Assembly (NCBI GenBank): GCA_040216765.1
Contig: JAVJON010000006.1
Location: 1-64,000, forward strand
DNA: 64,000 nt
Direction of reading: 5' to 3'
Origin: Marinibaculum sp040216765
Lineage (GTDB): Bacteria; Pseudomonadota; Alphaproteobacteria; Ferrovibrionales; Ferrovibrionaceae
Positions 25,427 to 34,515 of this stretch are shown one piece after another. The notes beneath the pieces were generated by a model. The model had not been told where the DNA came from. It made no database searches and saw nothing but the letters and a program-made list of their open reading frames with translations. How positions within the stretch are numbered: position 1 is the stretch's first letter; each line of letters starts with the position of its first letter. The translations under genes and the position numbers were made by a program.

Positions 25427-26701
25427 ATGACCGGCCAGGCGGCGCTGCTGCCCGCGCGGCGGATCGCGCCGCCGGACTGGATGACCGACCCGGCGACGGC
25501 CCGGGTGGTGCAGGCCCTGGCGGCGGACGGCGCCGCGGTGCGGTTCGTCGGCGGCTGCGTGCGCGACGCCCTGATGGGCATCGCGGCGAAGGATGTCGAT
25601 ATCGCGGTCGCGATGCGACCCGAGGTGACGTTGCGCCTGCTGCGCATGGCGGGCTTGCGGGCGGAGCCGACCGGGATCGCCCATGGCACGGTCAGCGCCT
25701 TCGTCGATCGCAGGACCTTCGAGGTGACCAGCCTGCGCGTGGATGCGGAGACCTTCGGCCGCCATGCGCGGGTCGCCTTCACCGACGACTGGCGGGCGGA
25801 TGCCGCGCGCCGGGACTTCACCATGAACGCCCTCTATGCCGATTCCGACGGCGCGATCTACGACCCGATCGGCGGCCTGCCGGACCTGGATGCGCGCAAG
25901 GTGCGGTTCATCGGCGAGGCGCGGCAGCGCATCGCGGAGGATGCGCTGCGCATCCTGCGCTTCTTCCGCTTCTTTGCCCGGTTCGATCCGGGGCCGCCCG
26001 ATCCGGCGGCGCTGGCCGCCTGTGCGGCGGACCGGCACCTTCTCCGGGGGCTGTCGGGCGAGCGCCTGCGCGAGGAATGCCTCGGCATCCTGCGGACGGC
26101 AAGGGCGGCGGCGGCATTCCGGCTGATGGCGGAATGCGGCGTGGCGGAGCCGCTGATCGGCCCGGCGCCGGCGCTCGACAGGCTGGACGCCCTGGTGGCG
26201 GCGGAGGCGCGGCACGGCTGCGCGCCGGCACCCCAGCTGCGGCTGGCGGCGCTGCTGCCCGACCGGCCGGCAGCGGCCTCCCTGGCCGATCGCCTGCGGC
26301 TGTCGAACCGCGACGCGGCGCAGCTGGCCCTTCTTGTCGGCCTGCCGCGGGCGCAGGCGGCGGAACTGGCACAGGCGGCGGAGGCGCCCGGCGGCAGCGC
26401 GGCGCGCCGCCTGCTGCAGCGGCACGGCGCCGCTGCCATGGCCGGCCTGGCGCTGCTCGCCGAGGCCGGCGGCCTGACGGAAGATGGCGGCGGCCTGATC
26501 CGGGCGTCCCGCGACTGGCAGCCGATCGGCTTTCCCCTGCGCGGCGCGGACCTCCTGGCGCGTGGCGTGCCCGCGGGACCGGCGGTCGGGCGCCTGCTGG
26601 CGGCAGTGCGGCTGTGGTGGGAGGAAGGCGACTACCGGGCGGATCGCGCCGCCTGCCTGGGCGAGCTGGACCGGCTGCTGGCGGCCGGCGAAGGGGCCTG
26701 A
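25427..26701 (+). CDS. cca: CCA tRNA nucleotidyltransferase
   Basis: A 424-residue class II enzyme that adds or repairs the 3' CCA end of tRNA. The nucleotidyltransferase motif is GGCVRDALMG (42-51), followed by the metal-binding DVD (56-58). The nucleotide-selecting region includes RRDFTMNAL near 125-133, and the head-to-neck motif is RIAEDALRILRFFRF. The C-terminal half is helical and Ala-rich with weaker conservation, as is usual. Last gene of the DUF1285-cca run. Confidence 0.95.
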   Translation: MTGQAALLPARRIAPPDWMTDPATARVVQALAADGAAVRFVGGCVRDALMGIAAKDVDIAVAMRPEVTLRLLRMAGLRAEPTGIAHGTVSAFVDRRTFEVTSLRVDAETFGRHARVAFTDDWRADAARRDFTMNALYADSDGAIYDPIGGLPDLDARKVRFIGEARQRIAEDALRILRFFRFFARFDPGPPDPAALAACAADRHLLRGLSGERLREECLGILRTARAAAAFRLMAECGVAEPLIGPAPALDRLDALVAAEARHGCAPAPQLRLAALLPDRPAAASLADRLRLSNRDAAQLALLVGLPRAQAAELAQAAEAPGGSAARRLLQRHGAAAMAGLALLAEAGGLTEDGGGLIRASRDWQPIGFPLRGADLLARGVPAGPAVGRLLAAVRLWWEEGDYRADRAACLGELDRLLAAGEGA

Positions 26702-26890
26702 CGGCCGCGTGGCGCTCCGCTGCGGCCTCGCCGGCCAGGTCGAAACGGCCGTCCGGCAGCTCCGTCAGGCGCCGTGCCAGGGCCGGGCCCGGGCCGCATC
26801 GCGATCTGCAGCTGCCGGTCTTGCCATGCCGGCACGCGGCCGCCGTTTCCGTTCGCCCTACGCTGTTGCCACGGCAGCGCGCGGACGTCC

Positions 26891-27499
26891 CTAGTTGCCG
26901 ACCTTGACCAGCCTTGCGTTGACCGTCCGTGCCTCTTCGCCATCGGCAAAGGCGATGAAGGCCAGTTCCATGCCCAGGCCGGAGATCGTCCGCTTGTAGA
27001 CATGCAGGCGGAAGGCGCCGCTGGGCTGGATGACGAAGGTGTTGATCGCCAGGGTCGCGCCTTTCAGGGTCGCCCAGGAATAGGTGCCGGCCATCGGGTC
27101 GGCGGAATCCTGCGCCTTCCAGACATTCTTCCGGCCGGTCGGCATGAAGACCATCTCGGTCGTCTTGCGCTCTGCCTTGGGATCGTCGGCGGCCCCGCTC
27201 TGGCGTTGCACCGTGGTCCAGACGATGCGGAAGCCGCCCGGGTCGGCGGCGGAGACCCGCACGTCCATGTCGCGGCTGGTGACACGGAAGTACAGGCTGT
27301 CCTCGGTCTCGGAAATGCCGGTGCCCTGCCAATGCCCGAAAAAGGCGGCGAGGTTCAGGTCGCGCGCCTGCACCGCGGCCGCGCCGCCGGCCCAGAGCAG
27401 CGCGGCGACGATGACCGCCAGCAGGGGCTGCGCCGCGAACCGGCGCAGGCGGTAGCCGGATTCGGGGGCAGGGCGCATCGAACTCGCTTGTCGGGTCAT
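26891..27499 (-). CDS. Secreted hypothetical protein
   Basis: A 202-residue protein; starts at 27499 or at the second Met (27478). A signal peptide is clear (LLAVIVAALLWAGGAAAVQA). The mature part begins DLNLAAFFGHWQGTGISETEDSLYFRVTSRD, which looks like a lipocalin-like small beta barrel with a GxW motif (FFGHWQGTG). There is no family that I recognise with certainty. It lies 34 bases downstream of hemF on the same strand, so it may be part of that operon. Confidence 0.72.
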   Translation of the reverse strand: MTRQASSMRPAPESGYRLRRFAAQPLLAVIVAALLWAGGAAAVQARDLNLAAFFGHWQGTGISETEDSLYFRVTSRDMDVRVSAADPGGFRIVWTTVQRQSGAADDPKAERKTTEMVFMPTGRKNVWKAQDSADPMAGTYSWATLKGATLAINTFVIQPSGAFRLHVYKRTISGLGMELAFIAFADGEEARTVNARLVKVGN

Positions 27500-27533
27500 G
27501 GCAGGTCCTTCCTCTTGTCGCCGGCAGGGCCGG

Positions 27534-28481
27534 TCATGGCCAGGTGACGGTCGGGGGCATGGACATCAGGATCGCCTCCGTATTGCCGCCGGTCTTCAGG
27601 CCGAACTGCGTGCCGCGATCGTAGAGCAGATTGAATTCCACGTAACGCCCGCGCCGGCGCAGCTGGTAGGCCCGGTCCTCCGCCGTCCAGTCGCGGTCCA
27701 TGTGGCGGCGGACGATGGCGGGATAGACCTCCAGGAAAGCCCGGCCGACATCCTGCGTGAAGGCGAAGTCGCGGGCCCAGTCGGCGCTGTCGAGATAGTC
27801 GTAGAAGATGCCGCCGACCCCCCTGGCCTCGTTGCGGTGCGGCAGGAAAAAATACTCGTCGCACCACTTCTTGAAGCGCGCATAGCAATCCGGCTCGTAG
27901 CGGTCGCAGGCTCCCTTGAGGGCGGCGTGGAAGGCCTCCCGGTCGGCGTCGTGCCGCTCCGGCCGCATCGGCGTCAGGTCGGCGCCGCCGCCGAACCATG
28001 CCTTGGTCGTCACGATATGGCGGGTGTTCATATGCACGGCCGGGACGTGCGGCGACTGCATATGCGCGACCAGCGAGATGCCGCTGGCCCAGAAATGCGG
28101 ATCCTGATCCGCGCCGGGCACCTGCCTGCTGAAGTCCGGGCTGAAGGTGCCGAAGACCGTCGAGACGTTGACGCCGACCTTCTCGAACACCCGGCCGCGC
28201 ATCACCGACATCACGCCGCCGCCATCCAGGTCGCCGCCGGTGCCGCCGCCGGAACCGGCTGCCGTGTCCCGCCGGTTCCAGGCGCTCCGCTGGAACCGGC
28301 CCGGGGCCTGGTCGGCAAGCGGGCCGGCAAGGTCGTCCTCCAGCTGTTCGAAGGCCTGGCAGATCCTGTCCCGCAGATCCTCGAACCAGCCCCTGGCCTG
28401 TGCCTGGCGCTCGGCGAGAACCGCCGGGTCCGGCAGCCGGCCTGGCTCTGCTGCGGGGGCGCTGTCTGTGTGGCTGGGCAT
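27534..28481 (-). CDS. hemF: Oxygen-dependent coproporphyrinogen III oxidase
   Basis: A 315-residue enzyme of haem biosynthesis that oxidatively decarboxylates coproporphyrinogen III to protoporphyrinogen IX. Highly conserved blocks are FEKVGVNVSTVFG, AHMQSPHVPAVHMNTRH, WFGGGADLTP, KKWCDEYFFLPHRNEARGVGGIFYDYL (in parts) and RRRGRYVEFNLLYDRGTQFGLKTGG. A Gly-rich insert (AAGSGGGTGGDLDGGG) near residue 80 interrupts the first conserved block. Aerobic haem synthesis fits the bc1 complex genes nearby. Confidence 0.97.
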   Translation of the reverse strand: MPSHTDSAPAAEPGRLPDPAVLAERQAQARGWFEDLRDRICQAFEQLEDDLAGPLADQAPGRFQRSAWNRRDTAAGSGGGTGGDLDGGGVMSVMRGRVFEKVGVNVSTVFGTFSPDFSRQVPGADQDPHFWASGISLVAHMQSPHVPAVHMNTRHIVTTKAWFGGGADLTPMRPERHDADREAFHAALKGACDRYEPDCYARFKKWCDEYFFLPHRNEARGVGGIFYDYLDSADWARDFAFTQDVGRAFLEVYPAIVRRHMDRDWTAEDRAYQLRRRGRYVEFNLLYDRGTQFGLKTGGNTEAILMSMPPTVTWP

Positions 28482-28507
28482 GGCTGGCCTTCGGCTGGCA
28501 GGGGCGG

Positions 28508-29116
28508 TCAGGACGAGTCGGGTCCGGGCGGGCTGTTGGATATGACAGGCTCGTCGCCGGCAGGGAAGCCGGCCGTCTGTCGCAGCGCCTCGCCCAGGGC
28601 CATGGCGGCTGCGACCGCCACATTCAGCGACCGCAGGCCCGGGCGCATCGGGATTCGCAGCCGCGCATCGGCCCGTGCATGCACCTCCGCGGGCACGCCT
28701 GCGCTCTCGCTGCCCAGCAGCAGGCAGTCGCCCGGCCGGTACGCGAAGCCGCTGTAGGTCTGCGTCGCGGCCGTGGTAAGCAGCAGCAGGCGGGTCCCGG
28801 CCATGGCCTCGTCGAAGGCCTGCCAGTCCCGGTGCCTTGCCAGCGCGACCTTGTCGAGATAATCGATGCCGGCGCGCCGCAGGCTGCGGTGCGAAAAGGG
28901 GAAGCCGCAGGGGTCGATGATGTCGACCGGTGTGCCCAGGCAGGCGCCAAGCCGCAGGATGGTGCCGACATTGGGGGGCATGTCCGGTTGGTAAAGTGCG
29001 AGCCTGATGATTGCCGGGTCCTCCGACAGCTGGTCCGGAGACGGGTGGAGGGGCCGCCCGGTTCGGGAAAAGTCGAATGATATCAGAGGATTGTGCGATG
29101 CGTCACGCTGTCGCAT
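28508..29116 (-). CDS. trmL: tRNA (cytidine(34)-2'-O)-methyltransferase TrmL, start uncertain
   Basis: A SPOUT methyltransferase that 2'-O-methylates the wobble base of tRNA-Leu. The knot motifs are LLLGSESAGVP and RIPMRPGLRSLNVAVAAAM. The family normally begins MIRLALYQPD, but here that point is encoded ATC-ATC-AGG with no ATG, GTG or TTG. A perfect GGAGGA lies 7 bases before the first ATC (29011-29009). The nearest in-frame canonical start is the ATG at 29116, giving 202 residues with a 35-residue N-terminal extension of non-family character; I give that span. The alternative is AUC initiation and 167 residues. Confidence 0.85.
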   Translation of the reverse strand: MRQRDASHNPLISFDFSRTGRPLHPSPDQLSEDPAIIRLALYQPDMPPNVGTILRLGACLGTPVDIIDPCGFPFSHRSLRRAGIDYLDKVALARHRDWQAFDEAMAGTRLLLLTTAATQTYSGFAYRPGDCLLLGSESAGVPAEVHARADARLRIPMRPGLRSLNVAVAAAMALGEALRQTAGFPAGDEPVISNSPPGPDSS

Positions 29117-29201
29117 GGAATCGGGGGCGTTCTGGACTTCCCTTCGGTATAGTGACAAAAAACGAAGTTCGAAGCGCAGCCTGCAGCAAATAGGAATATC
29201 G

Positions 29202-29741
29202 ATGTCGGGAACGACTGCGGATAACACGCCGGGGTCCGAGCACGGGGCCACGCGCCGCGATTTTCTTTACATTTCCACCGCAGCCTTCGCGGGCGTGGGC
29301 GGGCTCTTGGCGTTGTGGCCGTTCGTCGACCAGATGAACCCCTCTGCAAGCGTGCTGGCCCTGGCCTCGACCGAGGTGGATATTTCCAAGGTGCCGCTGG
29401 GTGCGCAGATCACGGTGTCCTGGCGCGGCAAGCCGGTCTTCATCCGCCACCGTACCGAGGCGGATATCGACGAGGCGCGCGCCGTCCCGTTGGACGACCT
29501 GCCCGACCCGGAACTGGACGAGAATCGCGTGCAGAAGCCGGAATGGCTGGTGATGGTGGGGGTCTGCACGCATCTGGGCTGCATCCCGCTGGCCGACCAG
29601 GGCGATTTCGACGGCTGGTTCTGCCCCTGCCACGGGTCGCACTACGACGGATCGGGGCGGATCCGGAAGGGCCCTGCACCGTACAACCTGGAGGTCCCGC
29701 CCTACGAGTTTCTCAACGACACACAGATCCGCATCGGCTGA
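29202..29741 (+). CDS. petA: Ubiquinol-cytochrome c reductase Rieske iron-sulfur subunit
   Basis: A 179-residue subunit of the cytochrome bc1 complex. The twin-arginine segment is ATRRDFLYIS (RR at 18-19), followed by one membrane helix, as expected for Tat export and anchoring. The 2Fe-2S cluster ligands are in CTHLGC (122-127) and CPCHGSH (141-147). The start at 29202 is preceded by TAGGA. It heads petABC; a TATAGT box at 29148-29153 may be its -10 element, but no good -35 is seen. Confidence 0.97.
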   Translation: MSGTTADNTPGSEHGATRRDFLYISTAAFAGVGGLLALWPFVDQMNPSASVLALASTEVDISKVPLGAQITVSWRGKPVFIRHRTEADIDEARAVPLDDLPDPELDENRVQKPEWLVMVGVCTHLGCIPLADQGDFDGWFCPCHGSHYDGSGRIRKGPAPYNLEVPPYEFLNDTQIRIG

Positions 29742-29820
29742 CGGGGGTGACGGGTTCCCGCAGCCTTGCTGCGCGGCGCCCCGGGGCAGGCAAAGGTGCT
29801 AGCGGCAGGGTTTTAGGGGT

Positions 29821-31062
29821 ATGAGCTTGAAGACGAACAACGGACTGGTGAAGTGGATCGACTACCGCTTGCCGGTCTTCACCTTCATGCAGCACTCGCT
29901 GCATGACTATCCGACTCCGAAAAACCTCAGCTACTGGTGGAATTTCGGGTCGCTGGCCGGGATCTGTCTCGTCATCCAGATCGTGACGGGCATCGTCCTG
30001 GCGATGCACTACACGCCGCATACCGACCTGGCCTTCGCGTCCGTCGAGCATATCATGCGCGACGTGAACTACGGCTGGCTGCTGCGCTACGTGCATGCCA
30101 ACGGCGCCTCGTTCTTCTTCATCGTCGTCTACATCCACATCTTCCGCGGCCTGTACTACGGCTCCTACAAGTCGCCGCGCGAGATCCTCTGGTTCCTCGG
30201 CGTGATCATCCTGCTCTTGATGATGGCGACGGCCTTCATGGGCTATGTGCTGCCCTGGGGCCAGATGAGCTTCTGGGGCGCGACGGTGATCACCAACCTG
30301 TTCTCCGCCATCCCCTGGGTGGGCGAGGGGATCGTGACCTGGCTGTGGGGCGGCTTCTCGGTCGACAACCCGACCCTGCAGCGCTTCTTCAGCCTGCACT
30401 ACCTGCTGCCCTTCGTGATCGTCGGCGTGGTGATACTCCACCTGGTCGCGCTGCACCAGCATGGCTCCAACAACCCGCTGGGCATCAAGGTGAAGGGGCC
30501 GCAGGACCAGATCCCGTTCCACCCGTACTACACCATCAAGGACATGGTCGGGTTCGGGACGTTCTTCTTCCTGTTCTTCATCTTCGTCTTCTTCCTGCCC
30601 AACTACATGGGCCATCCGGACAATTATATCGAGGCGAACCCGCTGGTGACGCCGCCGCACATCGTGCCGGAATGGTACTTCCTGCCGTTCTACGCGATCC
30701 TGCGTGCCGTGCCCGACAAGCTGGGCGGCGTGATCCTGATGTTCGGCGCCATCCTGGTGCTGTTCGTGCTGCCCTGGCTCGATACCTCGCGGGTCCGCTC
30801 GGCGAAGTTCCGCCCGATCTACAAGCAGATCTACTGGATCTTCGCGATCGACTGCCTGGTGCTGGGCTATGTCGGCGCGCAGCCGCCGGAGGGGATCTGG
30901 ATCGTCATCGGCCGCCTTGCGACGGCCTATTATTTCCTCCACTTCCTGATCCTGCTTCCGCTTGTCGGCTGGTTCGAAAAACCCAGACCATTGCCCAATT
31001 CGATCTCCGAGGCGGTCGATGCCAAGGGGGCGGGCTCCGTGGCCGCCGGACCGGCAGAGTGA
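29821..31062 (+). CDS. petB: Cytochrome b of the bc1 complex
   Basis: A 413-residue integral membrane subunit carrying the two b haems and both quinone sites. Haem-ligand histidines lie in LRYVHANGASFFF and in the helix ending IFRGLYY, with the second pair in HYLLPFVIVGVVILHLVALH (in parts). The Qo-site PEWY is present in HIVPEWYFLPFYAILR. It is co-oriented with petA (79-base gap) and petC (20-base gap). Confidence 0.98.
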   Translation: MSLKTNNGLVKWIDYRLPVFTFMQHSLHDYPTPKNLSYWWNFGSLAGICLVIQIVTGIVLAMHYTPHTDLAFASVEHIMRDVNYGWLLRYVHANGASFFFIVVYIHIFRGLYYGSYKSPREILWFLGVIILLLMMATAFMGYVLPWGQMSFWGATVITNLFSAIPWVGEGIVTWLWGGFSVDNPTLQRFFSLHYLLPFVIVGVVILHLVALHQHGSNNPLGIKVKGPQDQIPFHPYYTIKDMVGFGTFFFLFFIFVFFLPNYMGHPDNYIEANPLVTPPHIVPEWYFLPFYAILRAVPDKLGGVILMFGAILVLFVLPWLDTSRVRSAKFRPIYKQIYWIFAIDCLVLGYVGAQPPEGIWIVIGRLATAYYFLHFLILLPLVGWFEKPRPLPNSISEAVDAKGAGSVAAGPAE

Positions 31063-31082
31063 GCGTGAGGAAGGTGACAGAC

Positions 31083-31913
31083 ATGCGTTCGACAATCTCC
31101 GTCCGCCGCTGCGCTCCGGTGCCCCGCACCGCCCCGGCCCGCACCGTCCTGGCCCTGGTCGCCGCCGCGACCCTGGCGCTGGCCGCCCTCGCGGCCCCTG
31201 CCGGCCCTGCCCGGGCAGCGACGGATGCCGCACCGCCGCCGAATATCGACTGGTCGTTCTCCGGGCCGTTCGGCACCTATGACCGGGCCGCGATGCAGCG
31301 GGGCTTCCAGGTCTACAAGGAGGTCTGCGCCTCCTGCCACGGCCTGAACTACCTGGCCTATCGCAACCTGCAGGCCCTCGGCTTCAACGAGGCCGAGGTC
31401 AAGGCGATCGCCGCCGAATATTCGGTGACCGACGGGCCCAACGACGATGGCGAGATGTACGACCGGCCGGCGCAGCCGTCGGACCGGTTCGTGTCGCCGT
31501 TCCCGAACCCCCAGGCAGCGCGGGTCGCCAATGGCGGCGCCCTGCCGGTGGACCTGTCGCTGATCGTCAAGGCGCGGGAGAACGGCGCGAACTACGTGCA
31601 CGGCGTCCTGACCGGTTATCGCGAGCCGCCCGCCGGCGAGGAAGTGCCGCCGGGCCAGTACTACAACCTGTACTTCCCGGGGCACCGGCTTGCCATGCCG
31701 CCGCCGCTGAGCGAGGGCCAGGTGGAGTTCGGCGACGGCACGCCGGCCAGCGTGGAACAGATGTCGCGTGACGTGACCCAGTTCCTGACCTGGGCGGCCG
31801 AGCCGCAGATGGAATCCCGCAAGCGCCTGGGCGTGAAGATCCTGATCTTCGTGGCGATCATGACGATCGTCTTCTACATGGCGAAGCGGAAGGTCTGGCG
31901 CGACGTCCACTGA
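31083..31913 (+). CDS. petC: Cytochrome c1 of the bc1 complex
   Basis: A 276-residue haem protein. A signal peptide with an A/L-rich core is cleaved near ARA (residue 45). The haem attachment motif is CASCH (82-86), the sixth ligand Met is in GHRLAMPPPL, and a C-terminal anchor helix (ILIFVAIMTIVFYMA) ends in KRKVWRDVH. It passes electrons from the Rieske centre to cytochrome c. In-frame GTG codons lie just upstream; the ATG at 31083 fits the signal peptide best. Confidence 0.97.
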   Translation: MRSTISVRRCAPVPRTAPARTVLALVAAATLALAALAAPAGPARAATDAAPPPNIDWSFSGPFGTYDRAAMQRGFQVYKEVCASCHGLNYLAYRNLQALGFNEAEVKAIAAEYSVTDGPNDDGEMYDRPAQPSDRFVSPFPNPQAARVANGGALPVDLSLIVKARENGANYVHGVLTGYREPPAGEEVPPGQYYNLYFPGHRLAMPPPLSEGQVEFGDGTPASVEQMSRDVTQFLTWAAEPQMESRKRLGVKILIFVAIMTIVFYMAKRKVWRDVH

Positions 31914-31940
31914 GCCGGCCTCCCGCCCATCGCGGCCTCT

Positions 31941-31984
31941 CCGGACCGGTTCCCGATTGCGTGGACCGGTCCGGTTTCGTTTCT
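31941..31984 (+). terminator. Intrinsic terminator after petABC
   Basis: CCGGACCGGT (31941-31950) and ACCGGTCCGG (31965-31974) form a perfect ten-base stem around a 14-base loop. The T-rich tract TTTCGTTTCT follows at once. It sits 27 bases after the petC stop and before mtnP. Confidence 0.8.
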
Positions 31985-32072
31985 GCCGCTTTGCATGTCG
32001 GCGGAGGGGGCGCAGCCGGCGGGATCGCGATGATACGGGGCGGCGGTCACAGGGGGCGGCGGGGCACTGGGC

Positions 32073-32945
32073 ATGACGAAGCTTGGCATCATTGGCGGCA
32101 GCGGGCTGTACGAGATCAGCGGCCTGACGGAGACCCGGTGGGAAGCGGTCACCACACCTTGGGGCGCGCCGTCCGACGACCTGCTCTGCGGGCGCCTGGG
32201 TGAGACGGAACTGGTCTTCCTGCCGCGGCACGGCCGCGGGCATCGCGAAAGCCCAACCTCGATCAACTACCGCGCGAACATCGATGCGCTGAAGCGGGTG
32301 GGCTGTACCGACATCATCTCGCTCAGCGCCTGCGGCAGCTTCCGCGAAGACCTGGCGCCGGGCACCTTCGTCATCGTCGACCAGTTCATCGACCGCACCT
32401 TCGCGCGGGAGAAGAGCTTCTTCGGCAAGGGGCTGGTGGCCCATGTCGGTTTCGGCGACCCGGTCTGCGCCCGCCTGGGCGACGCCCTGCAGGCGGCGGC
32501 CGCGGAGACCGGCATCGCGGCCCGTCGCGGCGGCACCTATCTGGTGATGGAAGGGCCGCAATTCTCGACCAGGGCGGAAAGCAACCTGTACCGCGGCTGG
32601 GGCTGCGACGTGATCGGCATGACCAACATGCCGGAGGCGAAGCTCGCGCGCGAGGCGGAGCTCTGCTACGCAACGGTCGCCATGGTCACCGACTACGATT
32701 GCTGGCACCCGGGCCATGACCATGTCGATGTCTCGGCGATCATCCAGGTGCTGCAGGACAATGCCGCGCGGGCGAAGGATCTGGTGCGTGCGCTGGTGCC
32801 GCGGCTTGCCGGCCGCCCGACGGCCTGCGGCAATGGTTGCGACCGGTCGCTGGATACCGCCATCATCACCGCCCCGGATGCCCGCGACCCCAGCCTGGCT
32901 GCGCGGCTGGATGCGGTTGCCGGGCGGGTGCTGGCCGCAGGCTGA
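32073..32945 (+). CDS. mtnP: S-methyl-5'-thioadenosine phosphorylase
   Basis: A 290-residue purine phosphorylase of methionine salvage. It splits methylthioadenosine with phosphate to adenine and 5-methylthioribose-1-phosphate. The phosphate-binding N-terminus is GIIGGSGLY, substrate residues lie in the MEGPQFSTRAES region, and DYDCW carries the catalytic aspartate. It is followed 20 bases later by apt, which recycles the adenine, so the pair forms a short salvage route. Confidence 0.95.
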   Translation: MTKLGIIGGSGLYEISGLTETRWEAVTTPWGAPSDDLLCGRLGETELVFLPRHGRGHRESPTSINYRANIDALKRVGCTDIISLSACGSFREDLAPGTFVIVDQFIDRTFAREKSFFGKGLVAHVGFGDPVCARLGDALQAAAAETGIAARRGGTYLVMEGPQFSTRAESNLYRGWGCDVIGMTNMPEAKLAREAELCYATVAMVTDYDCWHPGHDHVDVSAIIQVLQDNAARAKDLVRALVPRLAGRPTACGNGCDRSLDTAIITAPDARDPSLAARLDAVAGRVLAAG

Positions 32946-32965
32946 ACGCGCGCCGAGGGAGTCAG

Positions 32966-33496
32966 ATGCAGGGTATCAAGGACAGGATTCGCACGATCCC
33001 GGATTTCCCGAAGCCGGGCGTGATGTTTCGCGACATCACGACATTGCTGCTGGACCCGCAGGGCTTCCGCAAGACCGTGGACGAACTGGTCCAGATCCAC
33101 CTGGGCAGCCGCATCGACATCGTCGCCGGCATCGAGGCGCGCGGCTTCATCCTGGGCGGGGCGGTGGCCCACCAGATCGGCGCCGGCTTCCTGCCGATCC
33201 GCAAGAAGGGCAAGCTGCCGCACACGACGGTGTCGGAAACCTACGAGCTCGAATACGGCACCGACACGGTGGAGATCCATGCCGACGCGGTCCAGGCCGG
33301 GGCGCAGATCCTGCTGGTCGACGACCTGGTGGCGACTGGCGGCACGGCGGCCGCATCGATCCGCCTGCTGGAGCGTGCAGGCGCGACCGTGATCGGCTGT
33401 TCCTTCATCGTCGACCTGCCGGACCTCGGCGGCCGGCGGCGGCTGGAAGCGATGGGGCAAAGGGTCCAGACGCTCTGCGCCTTCGAGGGAGAATAG
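32966..33496 (+). CDS. apt: Adenine phosphoribosyltransferase
   Basis: A 176-residue enzyme that makes AMP from adenine and PRPP. The PRPP-binding motif is ILLVDDLVATGGTAAAS, and RGFILGGAVA and RKKGKLPHTT(V) are typical for Apt. The ATG at 32966 is preceded by GAGGGAG. Placed directly after mtnP, whose adenine product it uses. Confidence 0.97.
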   Translation: MQGIKDRIRTIPDFPKPGVMFRDITTLLLDPQGFRKTVDELVQIHLGSRIDIVAGIEARGFILGGAVAHQIGAGFLPIRKKGKLPHTTVSETYELEYGTDTVEIHADAVQAGAQILLVDDLVATGGTAAASIRLLERAGATVIGCSFIVDLPDLGGRRRLEAMGQRVQTLCAFEGE

Positions 33497-33657
33497 GACA
33501 GGACTTCGCGATATAGTGCCGGCGGTTTCGCGCCCCAGGGCCCGGAACCGCGTTGAAACGACCGGTGTTCCGCAGTGCCGGTGCCTTGGAGCCGGCGGTC
33601 GCGCCGACCCTTCACGCTCCGGCACGCCAGGTACAGGTCTTTGGGGGGAGGTGCAGC

Positions 33658-34515
33658 ATGGCAAACCATATCAATGGGCTCGATCATGCCTTGATCGGCG
33701 TCACCGATCTGGAAGCCGCGCGGCGGAGCTACGACAGGCTGGGCTTCGACGCCACGCCGCGGGGTGAGCATACCGGTCGTGGCACCGCCAACTACTGCTA
33801 CATGTTCGAGACCGGCTACCTGGAACTGCTCGGCGTGATCGATCCGTCGCAGGATCGGTTCGGCATCGGCGCCAACATCGCCGCGCGGGGCGACGGAATC
33901 GAGCGCCTGGCGCTCGCCACGGACAGCGCGGTGGCCGCCCAGTCCGACATCAACGCAACCGGTCTCAAGGCCCTGCCGGCGCAGGCGCTGGAGCGCGTGC
34001 TGTCGGCGGAGGCGGGCGGCGGCAAGATCGGCTTCGAGCTGGTCCTGCTGGACGAGCCGCCGCCACTGAAATCGCTGTTCCTCTGCCACCACCTGACGCC
34101 GGAGCGGACCTGGCAGCCGCAGTGGAAGGACCATCGCAACACGGCAGTGGCGCTGCGCGGCGTTATCCTGGTCGCGGACCATCCGCCGCACCTGCAGGAC
34201 CAGATCATCAAGCTGTTCGGCATGTCCACCGTGACGCCGACGGATCATGCCATCGCGGTGCATCTGGGAAGCCAGCGCCTGCTGATCGTCTCGCCCACCG
34301 ACATGGAAGTGATGTTCCCGAACACCTATCCGGCGAAGACGCCGCCGGTGCCGTTCTTCGCCGCGGTGCAGGTGGCGGTGCGCGACCTGACCGCCTGCCG
34401 CACGGCGCTGGCGGAGGGCAATGTGCCGTTCCACGTGCACGACGCGGAAGGCGGCACCCTGCGGGTCGCGCCGTCGGAGGCGCACGGCGTCCTGTTCGAG
34501 TTCGTCCAGGCCTGA
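33658..34515 (+). CDS. VOC (glyoxalase-like) family protein
   Basis: A 285-residue protein from the ATG at 33658, preceded by GGGGGGAGG. The N-terminal glyoxalase-like domain reads GLDHALIGVTDLEAARRSYDRLGFDATPRGEH, and GTANYCYMF plus YLELLG supply further metal-site strands. A second beta-alpha-beta module follows from about residue 195, with a C-terminal LFEFV. The family includes metal-dependent lyases, dioxygenases and isomerases; no substrate can be assigned. Confidence 0.85.
   Translation: MANHINGLDHALIGVTDLEAARRSYDRLGFDATPRGEHTGRGTANYCYMFETGYLELLGVIDPSQDRFGIGANIAARGDGIERLALATDSAVAAQSDINATGLKALPAQALERVLSAEAGGGKIGFELVLLDEPPPLKSLFLCHHLTPERTWQPQWKDHRNTAVALRGVILVADHPPHLQDQIIKLFGMSTVTPTDHAIAVHLGSQRLLIVSPTDMEVMFPNTYPAKTPPVPFFAAVQVAVRDLTACRTALAEGNVPFHVHDAEGGTLRVAPSEAHGVLFEFVQA

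Noticed and set aside
26702..26890. Coding-like minus-strand stretch (LTELPDGRFDLAGEAAAER) between cca and the secreted hypothetical gene
   Set aside because: Only about 30 codons look natural, with no start, stop or family match, so chance is likely.
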